From contig DDKB01000013.1 of the NCBI GenBank assembly GCA_002339675.1, forward strand, positions 124,001 to 188,000: 64,000 nucleotides of DNA, read 5' to 3'. Source of the DNA: Stutzerimonas stutzeri (GTDB lineage Bacteria > Pseudomonadota > Gammaproteobacteria > Pseudomonadales > Pseudomonadaceae). The position numbers and the translations under genes were made by a program. The notes below the pieces were generated by a model. The model was not told the origin of the DNA. It saw only the letters and a program-made list of their open reading frames with translations, and did not search any database. Each line of letters starts with the position of its first letter. Position 1 is the first letter of the stretch. This document shows, piece by piece, positions 1 to 8,109 of this stretch.

Positions 1-2
1 TC

Positions 3-2168
3 TATGTGAACAACTTCGATGAGCCGCGCGAACCGCGGGTGGTGGAGTTGCCGCAGGGCGGCGCGGGCGAGTTCATCGCCGACATCGGCCAATTGATCGA
101 CAACCTGATGGCGACCTTTCCGGCGGTGTTCGAGCACCCGAGCTTCCAGCAGAAGAAGAGCGCCATCGACCGCGCCTTCAACCAGCGCTACGACAAGGCG
201 CTGGATGTCATCGAGAAACTGGCGCTGGAAAAGGAAATCGCGCTGTACCGCGACAGCACCAACATCGCCTTCACGCCGATGAAGGACGGCAAGTCGATGG
301 ACGAAGCCGAGTTCGCCCAGCTGCCTGAAGCCGAGCGCGAGCGCTACCACGAGGACATCTCCGCGCTGGAGGTGCATTTGAACGAGGGCCTGGCCAGCCT
401 GCCGCTGTGGAAGCGCGAGTCGAGCAACCAGCTGCGCCAGCTCAATGATGAAACCATCAGCCAGGCGTTGCAGCCGTTGCTGGCGCCGCTGTCGGAGAAA
501 TACGGCGAGAACGCGGGCATCGAGGCGTATCTGCAGGCCGTGCAGGTCAACCTGCTCAAGACCGTGGTCGAGCAACTGGTCGATGAAAATCGCCCGGACG
601 CCCAGACCCGGCAGCTGCTGGAAGAACAGTACAGCCCGAGCCTGGTGGTGGGGCATCCGCTGGACGGCGGCGCGCCGGTGGTGTTCGAGCCTCACCCGAC
701 CTACGACAACCTGTTCGGCCGCATCGAATACAGCACCGATCAGGGCGCGCTCTATACCAGCTATCGACAGCTGCGTCCCGGTGCGCTGCACCGCGCCAAC
801 GGCGGCTTCCTGATGCTCGAGGCCGAGAAGATGCTCAGCGAGCCCTTCGTCTGGGAAGCGCTCAAGCGTGCCCTGCAGTCGCGCCGGCTGAAGATGGAAT
901 CGCCGTTGGCCGAGCTGGGCCGCCTGGCGACCGTCACGCTGAACCCGGAAGTGATTCCGCTTAACGTCAAGGTGGTGATCATCGGTTCGCGCCAGCTGTA
1001 CTACACGCTGCAGGATCTGGATCCGGACTTCCAGGAGATGTTTCGGGTGCTGGTGGACTTCGACGAGGAGATCCCGCTGGCCGAGGACAGCCTCGAGCAG
1101 TTTGCGCAATTGATGAAGACGCGGACCTCGGAAGAGGGCATGGCGCCGCTGACGGCGGCTGCGGTGGCGCGCCTGGCGACCTACAGCGCGCGGCTGGCCG
1201 AACACCAGGGGCGTCTGTCGGCGCGCATCGGCGACCTGTTTCAGCTGGTCAGCGAGGCCGATTTCATTCGCCAGCTGGCCAAGGACGACGTCACCGACGT
1301 CGGCCATATCGAGCGTGCCCTGAAGGCTAAGGCCACTCGCACCGGCCGTGTCTCAGCGCGGATCCTCGAGGACATCCTCGCCGGCGTCATCCTGATTGAC
1401 AGCGAGGGTGCGGCGATTGGCAAGTGCAACGGCCTGACCGTGCTGGAGGTCGGTGATTCGGCATTCGGCATGCCGGCGCGGATCTCCGCCACCGTCTACC
1501 CGGGCGGCTCGGGGATCGTCGACATCGAGCGTGAGGTCAACCTCGGCCAGCCGATCCACTCCAAGGGCGTGATGATCCTCACCGGCTTTCTCGGCAGCCG
1601 CTACGCGCAGGAATTCCCGCTGGAGATTTCCGCCAGCATCGCGCTCGAGCAGTCGTACGGCTACGTCGACGGCGACAGCGCGTCGCTTGGTGAATGCTGC
1701 GCGTTGATCTCGGCGATTTCGCGCACACCGCTCAAGCAGTGTTTCGCCATCACCGGATCGATCAACCAGTTCGGCGAAGTGCAGGCCGTCGGCGGAGTGA
1801 ACGAGAAAATCGAGGGCTTCTTCCGCCTGTGCGAAGCGCGCGGGCTGACGGGTGAGCAGGGCGCGATCATCCCGTTCGCCAACGTCACCACCCTGATGCT
1901 CGACGAACGCGTGCTGGAGGCGGTGCGTCAGGAGCGGTTCCACATCTACGCGGTGCGCCACGTGGACGAGGCGCTGTCGCTGCTGGTGGGCGAGCCGGTC
2001 GGCTCGGCCGACGAGCACGGCCAGTTTCCCAAGGGCAGCGTCAACGCGCGGGTCGTCGAGCGACTGCGCGACATTGCCGAAATCGAGGCCGATGAGGATC
2101 AGCGCAGCGATGCCGCGTCGCCCGAGGAGGTGCTCACCGCACAGACCAAGGGGACGACAGCGGGGTGA
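3..2168 (+). CDS. Lon-like ATP-dependent protease, 5' truncated
   Basis: This is an AAA+ protease of the LonB-like family (homologue of P. aeruginosa PA4576 by position and sequence). It would degrade unfolded or specific cytosolic proteins using ATP. The frame is open at the left edge, so the N-terminus, where the Walker A motif should lie, is outside the window. A Walker B-like GGFLMLEAEK segment lies near visible residue 266 (numbering from the GTG at 6). The C-terminal Lon protease domain shows the catalytic Ser558 in DGDSAS and Lys601 in GGVNEK. Their 43-residue spacing matches the Ser/Lys dyad of Lon. The C-terminal tail is acidic and poorly conserved. The GTG at 6 is an internal codon, not the start. 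The truncation comes from the window edge, not from mutation. Confidence 0.93.
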   Translation, partial: YVNNFDEPREPRVVELPQGGAGEFIADIGQLIDNLMATFPAVFEHPSFQQKKSAIDRAFNQRYDKALDVIEKLALEKEIALYRDSTNIAFTPMKDGKSMDEAEFAQLPEAERERYHEDISALEVHLNEGLASLPLWKRESSNQLRQLNDETISQALQPLLAPLSEKYGENAGIEAYLQAVQVNLLKTVVEQLVDENRPDAQTRQLLEEQYSPSLVVGHPLDGGAPVVFEPHPTYDNLFGRIEYSTDQGALYTSYRQLRPGALHRANGGFLMLEAEKMLSEPFVWEALKRALQSRRLKMESPLAELGRLATVTLNPEVIPLNVKVVIIGSRQLYYTLQDLDPDFQEMFRVLVDFDEEIPLAEDSLEQFAQLMKTRTSEEGMAPLTAAAVARLATYSARLAEHQGRLSARIGDLFQLVSEADFIRQLAKDDVTDVGHIERALKAKATRTGRVSARILEDILAGVILIDSEGAAIGKCNGLTVLEVGDSAFGMPARISATVYPGGSGIVDIEREVNLGQPIHSKGVMILTGFLGSRYAQEFPLEISASIALEQSYGYVDGDSASLGECCALISAISRTPLKQCFAITGSINQFGEVQAVGGVNEKIEGFFRLCEARGLTGEQGAIIPFANVTTLMLDERVLEAVRQERFHIYAVRHVDEALSLLVGEPVGSADEHGQFPKGSVNARVVERLRDIAEIEADEDQRSDAASPEEVLTAQTKGTTAG

Positions 2169-2244
2169 GCGGCGCGCTCGCGCGATAGCGCGACGGAACG
2201 ATACGGCCAGCGGCAGGTCTGCAATGGAAGAGAGTGCCCACTCT

Positions 2245-2279
2245 CTATCCACAAGGTTATCCACAGTGTCGGTGGATAA
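2245..2279. promoter_or_regulatory. Cluster of DnaA-box-like 9-mers
   Basis: One perfect DnaA box, TTATCCACA, lies at 2257-2265. A one-mismatch box (CTATCCACA, 2245-2253) precedes it by 12 bp. An inverted one-mismatch box (TTATCCACC on the minus strand, 2271-2279) follows. The second and third also form an 8-bp inverted repeat (TTATCCAC/GTGGATAA, 2257-2264 and 2272-2279) with a 7-nt loop. No T-tract follows, so it is a poor terminator. The DnaA-binding role is inferred from the consensus only. Confidence 0.55.
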
Positions 2280-2341
2280 ACGGGTCGGCCCTGCCATTCG
2301 CCCTGGATGGCGCGGCCTGATCGAGCGCGAGGACCGCCGTC

Positions 2342-2677
2342 ATGTCTCAAACCGTCTGTCTCAACCGCCAGTGCCTTGGCCTGGTGACCCGCATCGAATG
2401 CATCATCCGCCCGCTTGCCGGAGGCAACGGCCTGTGGACGCTGCTTTGCGCCGCAGGCATCGAGCATGGCCAGCCCACCGCGATCAAGGCGCAAGGCCCA
2501 TTCCACGGGCCTCGCGAGGCAGAGTCGGTGCTCCGTGCGATTGCCGACAATCTCCATGGGCAGGGCTATCTGGTTTCCGACACGCCGTCGATCTGGCAGC
2601 TTCACCTGCAGGCGGAACTGCGCAAGGTCAACGCCAACCAGTCGCGCTACCTCAGCGGCTGGGGCGCCAGGCCCTGA
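2342..2677 (+). CDS. Conserved Pseudomonas hypothetical protein (PA4575-like)
   Basis: This is a 111-residue protein with no domain I can name. Its place between the Lon-like protease and the YqhA-family membrane protein matches PA4575 in P. aeruginosa, which is the main reason to accept it. It starts with MSQTVCLNRQCLG and has no signal peptide or membrane segment. A central stretch (AAESVLxAI-like, about residues 60-75) looks helical. The upstream GAGGA at about 2328 could be the ribosome binding site. The function is unknown. The DnaA-box cluster lies just upstream and could affect its expression. Confidence 0.72.
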   Translation: MSQTVCLNRQCLGLVTRIECIIRPLAGGNGLWTLLCAAGIEHGQPTAIKAQGPFHGPREAESVLRAIADNLHGQGYLVSDTPSIWQLHLQAELRKVNANQSRYLSGWGARP

Positions 2678-2746
2678 GGCAAAGCGCGATTTCCGGACCG
2701 CCCCGATCGGTCGCGAACAGGCTGGCGAGCGGCCGGGCGCAGATTG

Positions 2747-2755
2747 TTATCCACA
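2747..2755 (+). promoter_or_regulatory. Isolated perfect DnaA box
   Basis: TTATCCACA matches the DnaA consensus exactly. It lies in the 166-bp gap upstream of the YqhA-family gene and about 490 bp from the box cluster at 2245-2279. A single 9-mer can occur by chance; proximity to the cluster raises its interest. No experimental support is available. Confidence 0.4.
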
Positions 2756-2843
2756 GCGGAAACATGCCGCCACAGGCCGTTGTTGAACCGATCAGGCGGC
2801 TGCGTATACTCGCCTGCCGGTATCTGCAACCCTGTGAGCTCTG

Positions 2844-3332
2844 ATGGAACGCATCATCGAAAACAGCATGTACGCCGCACGTTGGCTGCTGGCGCCTATC
2901 TATTTCGGCCTGGCGTTCGCGCTGCTGGCACTGGCGATCAAATTCTTCCAGGAAATCTGGCACATCCTGCCGGCGGTCCTGACCCTCAGCGAAGGTGACC
3001 TGATCCTGCGGCTGCTGTCGTTGATCGACATGGCGCTGGTGGGCGGCTTGCTAGTGATGGTGATGCTGTCAGGCTACGAGAATTTCGTGTCGCAGCTGAA
3101 CGTCGACGAGGGCAAGGAAAAGCTCGACTGGCTGGGCAAGATGGACTCCGGCTCATTGAAGATGAAGGTTGCGGCGTCGATCGTAGCGATCTCCTCGATC
3201 CACCTGCTGCGCATGTTCATGGATGCCCAGCAGCTTCAGAGCGAGCAGCTGATGTGGTACGTGATCATCCACCTGACCTTTGTGTTTTCCGCGTTTGCCA
3301 TGGGCTATCTGGACAAGCTCACCAAGCATTGA
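2844..3332 (+). CDS. YqhA/TIGR00645 family inner-membrane protein
   Basis: This 162-residue integral membrane protein belongs to the YqhA (TIGR00645, UPF0114) family, whose biochemical function is not established. Hydrophobic segments are visible at about residues 12-35, 50-75, 108-125 and 136-155. Family-typical stretches are MERIIENSMYAARWLLAP at the N-terminus and SGYENFVSQL in the middle. Its length is normal for the family. It is in the same order as PA4574. The start ATG at 2844 gives the conserved N-terminus. Confidence 0.9.
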   Translation: MERIIENSMYAARWLLAPIYFGLAFALLALAIKFFQEIWHILPAVLTLSEGDLILRLLSLIDMALVGGLLVMVMLSGYENFVSQLNVDEGKEKLDWLGKMDSGSLKMKVAASIVAISSIHLLRMFMDAQQLQSEQLMWYVIIHLTFVFSAFAMGYLDKLTKH

Positions 3333-3424
3333 CCGGGCGCGACCTGGCGCTCGCGCCGGGATGGCGGGTTGTAGTGGCTGGTCAGGTGTTGTACAAGATC
3401 ATTGGTCTTGTACAGGAGAATTCA

Positions 3425-3730
3425 ATGAAACTGCAGGCTCTGGTGGAAGATGCGCAGGCGGACCGCGTTGAAGCGCTGGATCTGGTCTCCCTGGAAGGTG
3501 GGTTCTATCTGCTCAGCATCCATGCGCAGGGCCAGTCGCATGTGCTGCGTGACGAACAGAGCAGGGTAGTGCACCTGCGTTCGGTGGAGCATGCGCGGGA
3601 CCTGCTCAGCGAGGTCCCGGTGATGCCGTTCTATCTGGTACACAGCTCGGCCTACGATGAAATGTGCGGCCTGGCTGCAGGCGTGCGCGAGCCGTTGCGG
3701 GTGCCGATCAGCATGCGCTCGGCCTGGTAG
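3425..3730 (+). CDS. Small conserved Pseudomonas protein (PA4573-like, probably DUF6482)
   Basis: This is a 101-residue cytosolic protein. The order yqhA-like/this gene/fklB matches PA4574-PA4573-PA4572. I recall related Pseudomonas proteins being grouped as DUF6482; that label is from memory. The ATG at 3425 follows CAGGAGAAT, a good ribosome binding site, so I take this over longer in-frame starts. Just upstream, TTGTACAAGATCATTGGTC and a second TTGTACAGG form short near-repeats that could be promoter or operator material. The function is unknown. Confidence 0.82.
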   Translation: MKLQALVEDAQADRVEALDLVSLEGGFYLLSIHAQGQSHVLRDEQSRVVHLRSVEHARDLLSEVPVMPFYLVHSSAYDEMCGLAAGVREPLRVPISMRSAW

Positions 3731-3811
3731 CGCGGCCCGACCGCTCTGCGCTGCTCGCTCGCCGTGGTGCTGTGCTAGGCTGTGCGGCCTTTTTTCCAGC
3801 GGAGTGCCGGC

Positions 3812-4429
3812 ATGACCGACCTGAACCTCTCTACCGATGAAACACGCGTCAGCTATGGCATTGGCCGTCAGCTTGGCGATCAGCTGCGCGAGAACCCGCC
3901 GCCTGGCATCAGCCTCGATGCCGTGATCGCCGGTATCCGTGACGCCTTTGCCGGTGCGCCCAGTCAGGTCAGCCCCGAGGCGCTGAACGCCAGCTTTGCC
4001 GTGATCCGCGAGCAGATGCAGGCCGAGGCGCAGCGCAAGGCCGAAGCGGCGGCGGGCGAGGGCAAGGCATTTCTGACCGGCAATGCCCAGCGCGAAGGTG
4101 TCGTGACCCTCGAGTCCGGCTTGCAGTACGAGGTGCTGACGCCCGGTGAAGGTCGCAAGCCGACCGCCCAGGATCAGGTCCGCACGCATTATCACGGCAC
4201 GCTGATCGACGGCACCGTCTTCGACAGTTCCTACCAGCGCGGCCAGCCGGCGGAATTCCCGGTCGGCGGCGTGATTGCAGGCTGGACCGAAGCGCTGCAG
4301 CTGATGGCCGAGGGCAGCAAGTGGCGGCTCTATGTGCCAAGCGAGCTGGCATATGGCGCCCAGGGCGTCGGCAGCATCCCGCCGCACAGCGTGCTGGTGT
4401 TCGACGTCGAGCTGCTCGCCGTTCTGTAA
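3812..4429 (+). CDS. fklB: FKBP-type peptidyl-prolyl isomerase FklB
   Basis: This is a 205-residue FKBP22-type prolyl isomerase that helps proline-limited protein folding. The N-terminal helical dimerisation region (about residues 1-100, starting ETRVSYGIGRQLGDQL) is followed by the FKBP domain (about 110-205). The FKBP core is recognisable from VRTHYHGTLIDGTVFDSS and LAYGAQGVGSIPPHSVLVF. There is no signal peptide in the chosen frame, so a cytosolic location is likely. The start ATG at 3812 follows GGAGTGCCGGC and gives the family N-terminus; the longer upstream frame is rejected. It is convergent with the small Fur-box gene, with a 5-bp gap. Confidence 0.93.
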   Translation: MTDLNLSTDETRVSYGIGRQLGDQLRENPPPGISLDAVIAGIRDAFAGAPSQVSPEALNASFAVIREQMQAEAQRKAEAAAGEGKAFLTGNAQREGVVTLESGLQYEVLTPGEGRKPTAQDQVRTHYHGTLIDGTVFDSSYQRGQPAEFPVGGVIAGWTEALQLMAEGSKWRLYVPSELAYGAQGVGSIPPHSVLVFDVELLAVL

Positions 4430-4434
4430 CGCAC

Positions 4435-4674
4435 TCAATGCGCCGGGCGCAACGCCCGGGCATAGCAGAACAGGAACAGGTTGCGCACCTGTTCCTTCAG
4501 CACGCCGGGCTCGCTGGTGCTCAGTTCCTGAAGATCCAGGTCGCCCAGGTCACGCAACTCGTCCAGCGCTTCCCCTTCCAGCGAGACACACACGGCTCCC
4601 GTGTGGCGATCCAGCACCCGCAGGTAGGGTTGAGGGCGGTCCAGCCAGGCATCGATCAGATAGGTCATGTTCAT
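4435..4674 (-). CDS. Small iron-responsive hypothetical protein (PA4570-like)
   Basis: This is a 79-residue protein of unknown function found between ispB and fklB, the place of PA4570 in P. aeruginosa. It is acidic in the middle and has no membrane segment, signal peptide or metal-binding cluster. The start at 4674 is preceded by GGGAGATGAAC on the minus strand, a usable ribosome binding site. A strong Fur-box palindrome lies about 20 bp upstream, so the gene is probably induced by iron starvation. From memory, PA4570 appears in iron-starvation gene lists. PA4571, a cytochrome gene in PAO1, is missing here. Confidence 0.78.
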   Translation of the reverse strand: MNMTYLIDAWLDRPQPYLRVLDRHTGAVCVSLEGEALDELRDLGDLDLQELSTSEPGVLKEQVRNLFLFCYARALRPAH

Positions 4675-4694
4675 CTCCCGTTGATTTGCTTAAT

Positions 4695-4713
4695 GAGAAT
4701 AATTGTTATTCGC
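4695..4713 (-). promoter_or_regulatory. Fur box upstream of the PA4570-like gene
   Basis: The core GAATAATTGTTATTC (4697-4711) is a perfect 15-bp palindrome. The 19-bp window matches the classical Fur consensus at 12 of 19 positions. It overlaps a possible minus-strand promoter: a TTGCAT-like -35 and a TATTCT -10, 16 bp apart. Binding of Fur-Fe2+ here would block transcription of the downstream 79-residue gene. The site is seen in sequence; the regulator assignment is inference from the consensus. Confidence 0.8.
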
Positions 4714-4818
4714 AAATATGCAAGCGTGAGCGGCCGACAGGCGATCGCCGGGCTGCTGCAAGGAGTGAGGCTGGAGGATGACGCGGATGGGTGGCGGGCG
4801 CCGTGGCGCCCGCTGCGA

Positions 4819-5787
4819 TCAGTGCGTGCGTGCGACGGCGAAGCGGCTGAGTTCTACCAGTGCATCGCGATAGGGGGAGGCCGGGATAAGCTCCAGGCAA
4901 TCGATGGCGCGGTCGGCGTAGTCGCGTGCCAGGCGGGCCGTGTAGGCCAGCGCGCCAGAGGCTTCGACGGCCTGGCGAATGCGCTCGAGGTCCTCGATGC
5001 CGCCCTTCTGGATGGCGTGGCGCACGAGAGCCGCCTGCTCGGCGGTGCCTTCGCGCATGGTGTAGATCAGCGGCAGGGTCGGCTTACCTTCGGCGAGGTC
5101 GTCGCCGACGTTCTTGCCCAGTGTCTCGGCGTCGCCCTGATAGTCGAGCAAATCGTCGACCAGCTGGAAGGCAATACCCAGGTGGTCGCCAAAGGTGCGC
5201 AGCGCTTCGCACTGTGCCTCGCTGGCGCCGGCAAGAGTCGCGGCGCTGTGGGTCGAGGCCTCGAACAGCATGGCAGTCTTGCCGCGGATGACTTCCATAT
5301 AGATGTCTTCGGTGGTGCTGGCGTCGCGCACCTTCGACAGTTGCAGCACCTCGCCCTCGGCGATCACCCGGGTGGCCTGGGAAATGATGCGCATCACCGG
5401 CATCGAGCCGAGGTCGACCATCATCTCGAACGAGCGGGCGTACAGGAAGTCGCCGACCAGCACGCTTGGCGCGTTGCCCCAGAGCGCGTTCGCCGTCGAG
5501 CGGCCACGGCGCATGCCGGACATGTCGACCACGTCATCGTGGAGCAGGGTGGAGGTGTGCAGGAATTCGATGATGGCGGCCAGCAGGCGCAACTGATCGC
5601 CTTGGAGCCCCAGCGCATTGCCGCTGAGCAGCACCAGCAAGGGACGCAGGCGTTTTCCACCGGCCGAGGTGATGTAGTCCCCGATCTTTTCCACCAGCGG
5701 TACGCGGGAAGTCAGCTGGTTGCGGATGATGCCGTCAACGGCGGCGAAATCGTCAGCCACGACTTGGTAAAAGGCCTGGGGTTGCAT
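4819..5787 (-). CDS. ispB: Octaprenyl/polyprenyl diphosphate synthase
   Basis: This 322-residue trans-prenyltransferase extends farnesyl diphosphate with isopentenyl diphosphate to make the ubiquinone side chain. The first aspartate-rich motif is DDVVD at residues 84-88 (in LLHDDVVD) and the second is in QLVDDLLDYQGD. GGKRLRP near residue 43 binds diphosphate. Length and motifs match the IspB family. It is divergent from rplU-rpmA, the usual arrangement in Pseudomonas and Escherichia. A gap of 248 bp holds both promoters. Confidence 0.96.
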   Translation of the reverse strand: MQPQAFYQVVADDFAAVDGIIRNQLTSRVPLVEKIGDYITSAGGKRLRPLLVLLSGNALGLQGDQLRLLAAIIEFLHTSTLLHDDVVDMSGMRRGRSTANALWGNAPSVLVGDFLYARSFEMMVDLGSMPVMRIISQATRVIAEGEVLQLSKVRDASTTEDIYMEVIRGKTAMLFEASTHSAATLAGASEAQCEALRTFGDHLGIAFQLVDDLLDYQGDAETLGKNVGDDLAEGKPTLPLIYTMREGTAEQAALVRHAIQKGGIEDLERIRQAVEASGALAYTARLARDYADRAIDCLELIPASPYRDALVELSRFAVARTH

Positions 5788-5866
5788 CGGGGACGAGTAC
5801 TCCTCGGAGATTGCGCGGCATGCTATGGGGCAGGTCAGGCACTGTCAAGGCAAGGCCCGCCGGCTA

Positions 5867-5895
5867 TTGCGCCGGCATGGGTGGATGCGTACAAT
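5867..5895 (+). promoter_or_regulatory. Candidate sigma70 promoter for rplU-rpmA
   Basis: TACAAT at 5890-5895 matches the -10 consensus at 5 of 6 positions. TTGCGC at 5867-5872 is a weak -35 with 17-bp spacing. It would give a leader of about 135 nt before rplU. The leader could hold regulatory structure, but I do not recognise a named motif. Confidence 0.45.
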
Positions 5896-6035
5896 CGCGG
5901 ACCCTGAACTTTCCCCCTGGGCATTTCCCTGCCTTACGCAATTGCAAGGGCGTCCCTTCCGGCCCCGAGCAGCCATGCCAGCCACCAACTATTTCACTTA
6001 AGCGCTGGGTGAGCAGGATCAACGGAGATACACAG

Positions 6036-6347
6036 ATGTACGCAGTTATCGTTACCGGCGGCAAGCAATACAAGGTCGCCGAAGGCGAATACCTCAAGAT
6101 TGAAAAACTCGAAGTTGCCACTGGCGAAGCAGTCACTTTTGACCGCGTTCTGCTGATCGGCAACGGCGATGATGTCAAAATTGGCGCTCCGGTGGTTGAT
6201 GGTGCCAAGGTCACTGCTGAAGTGATCGCCCAAGGTCGTCATGACAAGGTCACCATCATCAAATTCCGCCGTCGTAAGCACCACATGAAGCGTCAGGGCC
6301 ACCGTCAGTGGTTCACTGAGGTCAAAATCACCGGCATTCAGGGCTAA
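6036..6347 (+). CDS. rplU: 50S ribosomal protein L21
   Basis: This is the 103-residue L21, which binds 23S rRNA in the large subunit. The start MYAVIVTGGKQYKV and the C-terminal basic KFRRRKHHMKRQGHRQ block are diagnostic. The ATG at 6036 follows ACGGAGATACAC, a good ribosome binding site. It is first in a two-gene operon with rpmA, 35 bp downstream. Length is normal. Confidence 0.98.
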   Translation: MYAVIVTGGKQYKVAEGEYLKIEKLEVATGEAVTFDRVLLIGNGDDVKIGAPVVDGAKVTAEVIAQGRHDKVTIIKFRRRKHHMKRQGHRQWFTEVKITGIQG

Positions 6348-6382
6348 TCGGGCCTGAATCCCCTAACAGGAGTATTGAACTC

Positions 6383-6640
6383 ATGGCACACAAAAAAGCT
6401 GGCGGTTCTACCCGCAACGGTCGCGACTCAGAAGCCAAACGTCTTGGCGTGAAGATGTACGGCGGCCAGGCCATCAAGGCCGGTAACATCATCGTGCGTC
6501 AGCGCGGCACCCAGTTCCACGCCGGTTACGGCGTTGGCATGGGCAAGGATCACACTCTGTTCGCTAAAGTCGAAGGCGTGATCAAGTTCGAAGTGAAGGG
6601 CGCTTTCGGCCGTCGCTACGTGAGCGTCGTCGCAGCCTAA
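6383..6640 (+). CDS. rpmA: 50S ribosomal protein L27
   Basis: This is the 85-residue L27, whose N-terminus reaches the peptidyl transferase centre. It begins MAHKKAGGSTRNGRDSEAKR, the conserved form without the cleaved Firmicute extension. The ribosome binding site AACAGGAGT precedes the ATG. It is co-transcribed with rplU and followed directly by an intrinsic terminator. Confidence 0.98.
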   Translation: MAHKKAGGSTRNGRDSEAKRLGVKMYGGQAIKAGNIIVRQRGTQFHAGYGVGMGKDHTLFAKVEGVIKFEVKGAFGRRYVSVVAA

Positions 6641-6655
6641 CTGCGGCGTTGCTGG

Positions 6656-6686
6656 AAAAGCCCTGTCATGCGACGGGGCTTTTTTG
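6656..6686 (+). terminator. Intrinsic terminator after rpmA
   Basis: AAAAGCCCTGTC (6656-6667) pairs with GACGGGGCTTTT (6672-6683) with one T-G wobble, a 4-nt loop and a run of T. This is a classic rho-independent terminator that closes the rplU-rpmA operon. Confidence 0.92.
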
Positions 6687-6700
6687 TTTGTATTCTCTGT

Positions 6701-6768
6701 AGGGCTCTTGCAAAACGCTGCTGTGCTCTCGGTTTCGCTGGGTTTTGCAAGACCCTTATTTTTCTGTT
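6701..6768 (+). terminator. Second terminator-like hairpin upstream of obgE
   Basis: CTTGCAAAAC (6707-6716) is perfectly repeated in inverse as GTTTTGCAAG (6742-6751). The stem extends through AGGG/CCCT (6701-6704 and 6753-6756) with one bulged base. A T-rich stretch (TTATTTTTCTGTTTT) follows. It could be a second terminator or an attenuator in the obgE leader. The long 25-nt loop makes it less typical than the first. Confidence 0.5.
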
Positions 6769-6801
6769 TTCTAGCCCGTCCCTGCGGCGGGAGGCGTTCC
6801 C

Positions 6802-8019
6802 ATGAAATTCGTCGATGAAGTATCGATTTTTGTAAAAGCCGGTGATGGCGGCAACGGCATGATGAGCTTTCGTCGTGAAAAGTTCATCGAGAAGGGTGGC
6901 CCCAACGGGGGTGATGGTGGTGATGGAGGCTCCGTTTATCTGGAGGCCGACGAGAACCTCAATACGCTCGTCGATTACCGCTACACCCGCCGCTTCAATG
7001 CGCCGAATGGCCAGAAGGGCGGCAGTACCGAATGCACCGGGGCCAAGGGTGACGACCTGATTCTGCCGGTGCCGGTGGGCACCACGGTCATTGATGCGGC
7101 AACCCAGGATGTCATCGGCGACCTGACCAAAGCCGGACAGCGCTTGCTGGTCGCTCAGGGTGGCTGGCACGGGCTGGGCAATACCCGGTTCAAGTCGAGC
7201 ACCAACCGTGCGCCGCGGCAGACGACGCCGGGCAAGCCGGGCGATGCGCGGGATCTGAAGCTGGAGTTGAAGGTGTTGGCCGATGTCGGTCTGCTGGGAT
7301 TACCGAATGCGGGCAAGAGTACCTTCATTCGCTCTGTGTCCGCCGCCAAGCCGAAAGTCGCCGACTATCCCTTCACTACACTGGTCCCCAATCTCGGCGT
7401 GGTCAGTGTGGGGCGCTACAAGAGTTTCGTGATCGCTGACATTCCCGGCCTGATCGAAGGGGCGTCCGAGGGCGCGGGGCTCGGAATCCGGTTCCTCAAG
7501 CACCTGGCACGCACGCGCTTGCTGCTGCATTTGGTGGATATGGCGCCACTGGACGAGAGCGATCCAGCCGATGCGGCGGAGGTGATCGTGAGCGAGTTGG
7601 AGAAATTCAGCCCGGCACTGGCGCAGCGCGATCGCTGGCTGGTGCTGAACAAGGCCGATCAATTGCTCGAGGAGGATCGTGAGGCGCGCGTGCGTCAGGT
7701 CGTCGAGCGTCTGGAATGGACCGGGCCGGTGTTCGTCATCTCCGCGCTGGAGCGCGAGGGTACCGAGGCGTTGAGCCAGGCGATCATGCGTTATCTCGAC
7801 GAGCGCGCCGAACGGATCGCCGAGGAGCCGGCCTACGCCGAGGCGCTTGCCGAACTCGACCAGCAGATCGAGGATGAGGCGCGGGCGCGTCTGCAGGAGC
7901 TCGATGACCAGCGGGCTCTGCGGCGTTCAGGCGTCAAGGCGACAGCCGATGCCGACGACGACGATTTCGATGATGACGACGATGACGAAGGCGGCGCGGA
8001 GATATTCTACGTCCGCTAG
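6802..8019 (+). CDS. obgE: Obg family GTPase CgtA/ObgE
   Basis: This is a 405-residue ribosome-associated GTPase involved in 50S assembly and stress response. The glycine-rich Obg fold occupies about residues 1-158 (GGNGMMSFRREKF, GGDGGDGGSV). The G domain has the P-loop GLPNAGKS at 166-173, DIPG at the G3 site and NKAD at G4. The C-terminus is a very acidic aspartate run followed by EIFYVR, a form common in Pseudomonas. The start follows GGGAGGCGTTCCC. It lies between rpmA and proB, as in PAO1. Confidence 0.97.
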   Translation: MKFVDEVSIFVKAGDGGNGMMSFRREKFIEKGGPNGGDGGDGGSVYLEADENLNTLVDYRYTRRFNAPNGQKGGSTECTGAKGDDLILPVPVGTTVIDAATQDVIGDLTKAGQRLLVAQGGWHGLGNTRFKSSTNRAPRQTTPGKPGDARDLKLELKVLADVGLLGLPNAGKSTFIRSVSAAKPKVADYPFTTLVPNLGVVSVGRYKSFVIADIPGLIEGASEGAGLGIRFLKHLARTRLLLHLVDMAPLDESDPADAAEVIVSELEKFSPALAQRDRWLVLNKADQLLEEDREARVRQVVERLEWTGPVFVISALEREGTEALSQAIMRYLDERAERIAEEPAYAEALAELDQQIEDEARARLQELDDQRALRRSGVKATADADDDDFDDDDDDEGGAEIFYVR

Positions 8020-8109
8020 CGGTCGGTCTGCGTGTGTGTCTGCGAGGAGGTCGGCGGCTGTGGCGCAGCCGCCGGTGGTTTAGCCGGGTATCGGATGGAT
8101 GGCGGATCG

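Noticed and set aside
2074..2844. Plus-strand frame of 256 codons across the protease-PA4575-like region
   Set aside because: It overlaps two better-supported genes in another frame and is proline/arginine-rich junk.
4321..5907. Plus-strand frame opposite ispB
   Set aside because: IspB motifs are all on the minus strand; the plus frame is compositionally biased and starts inside fklB.
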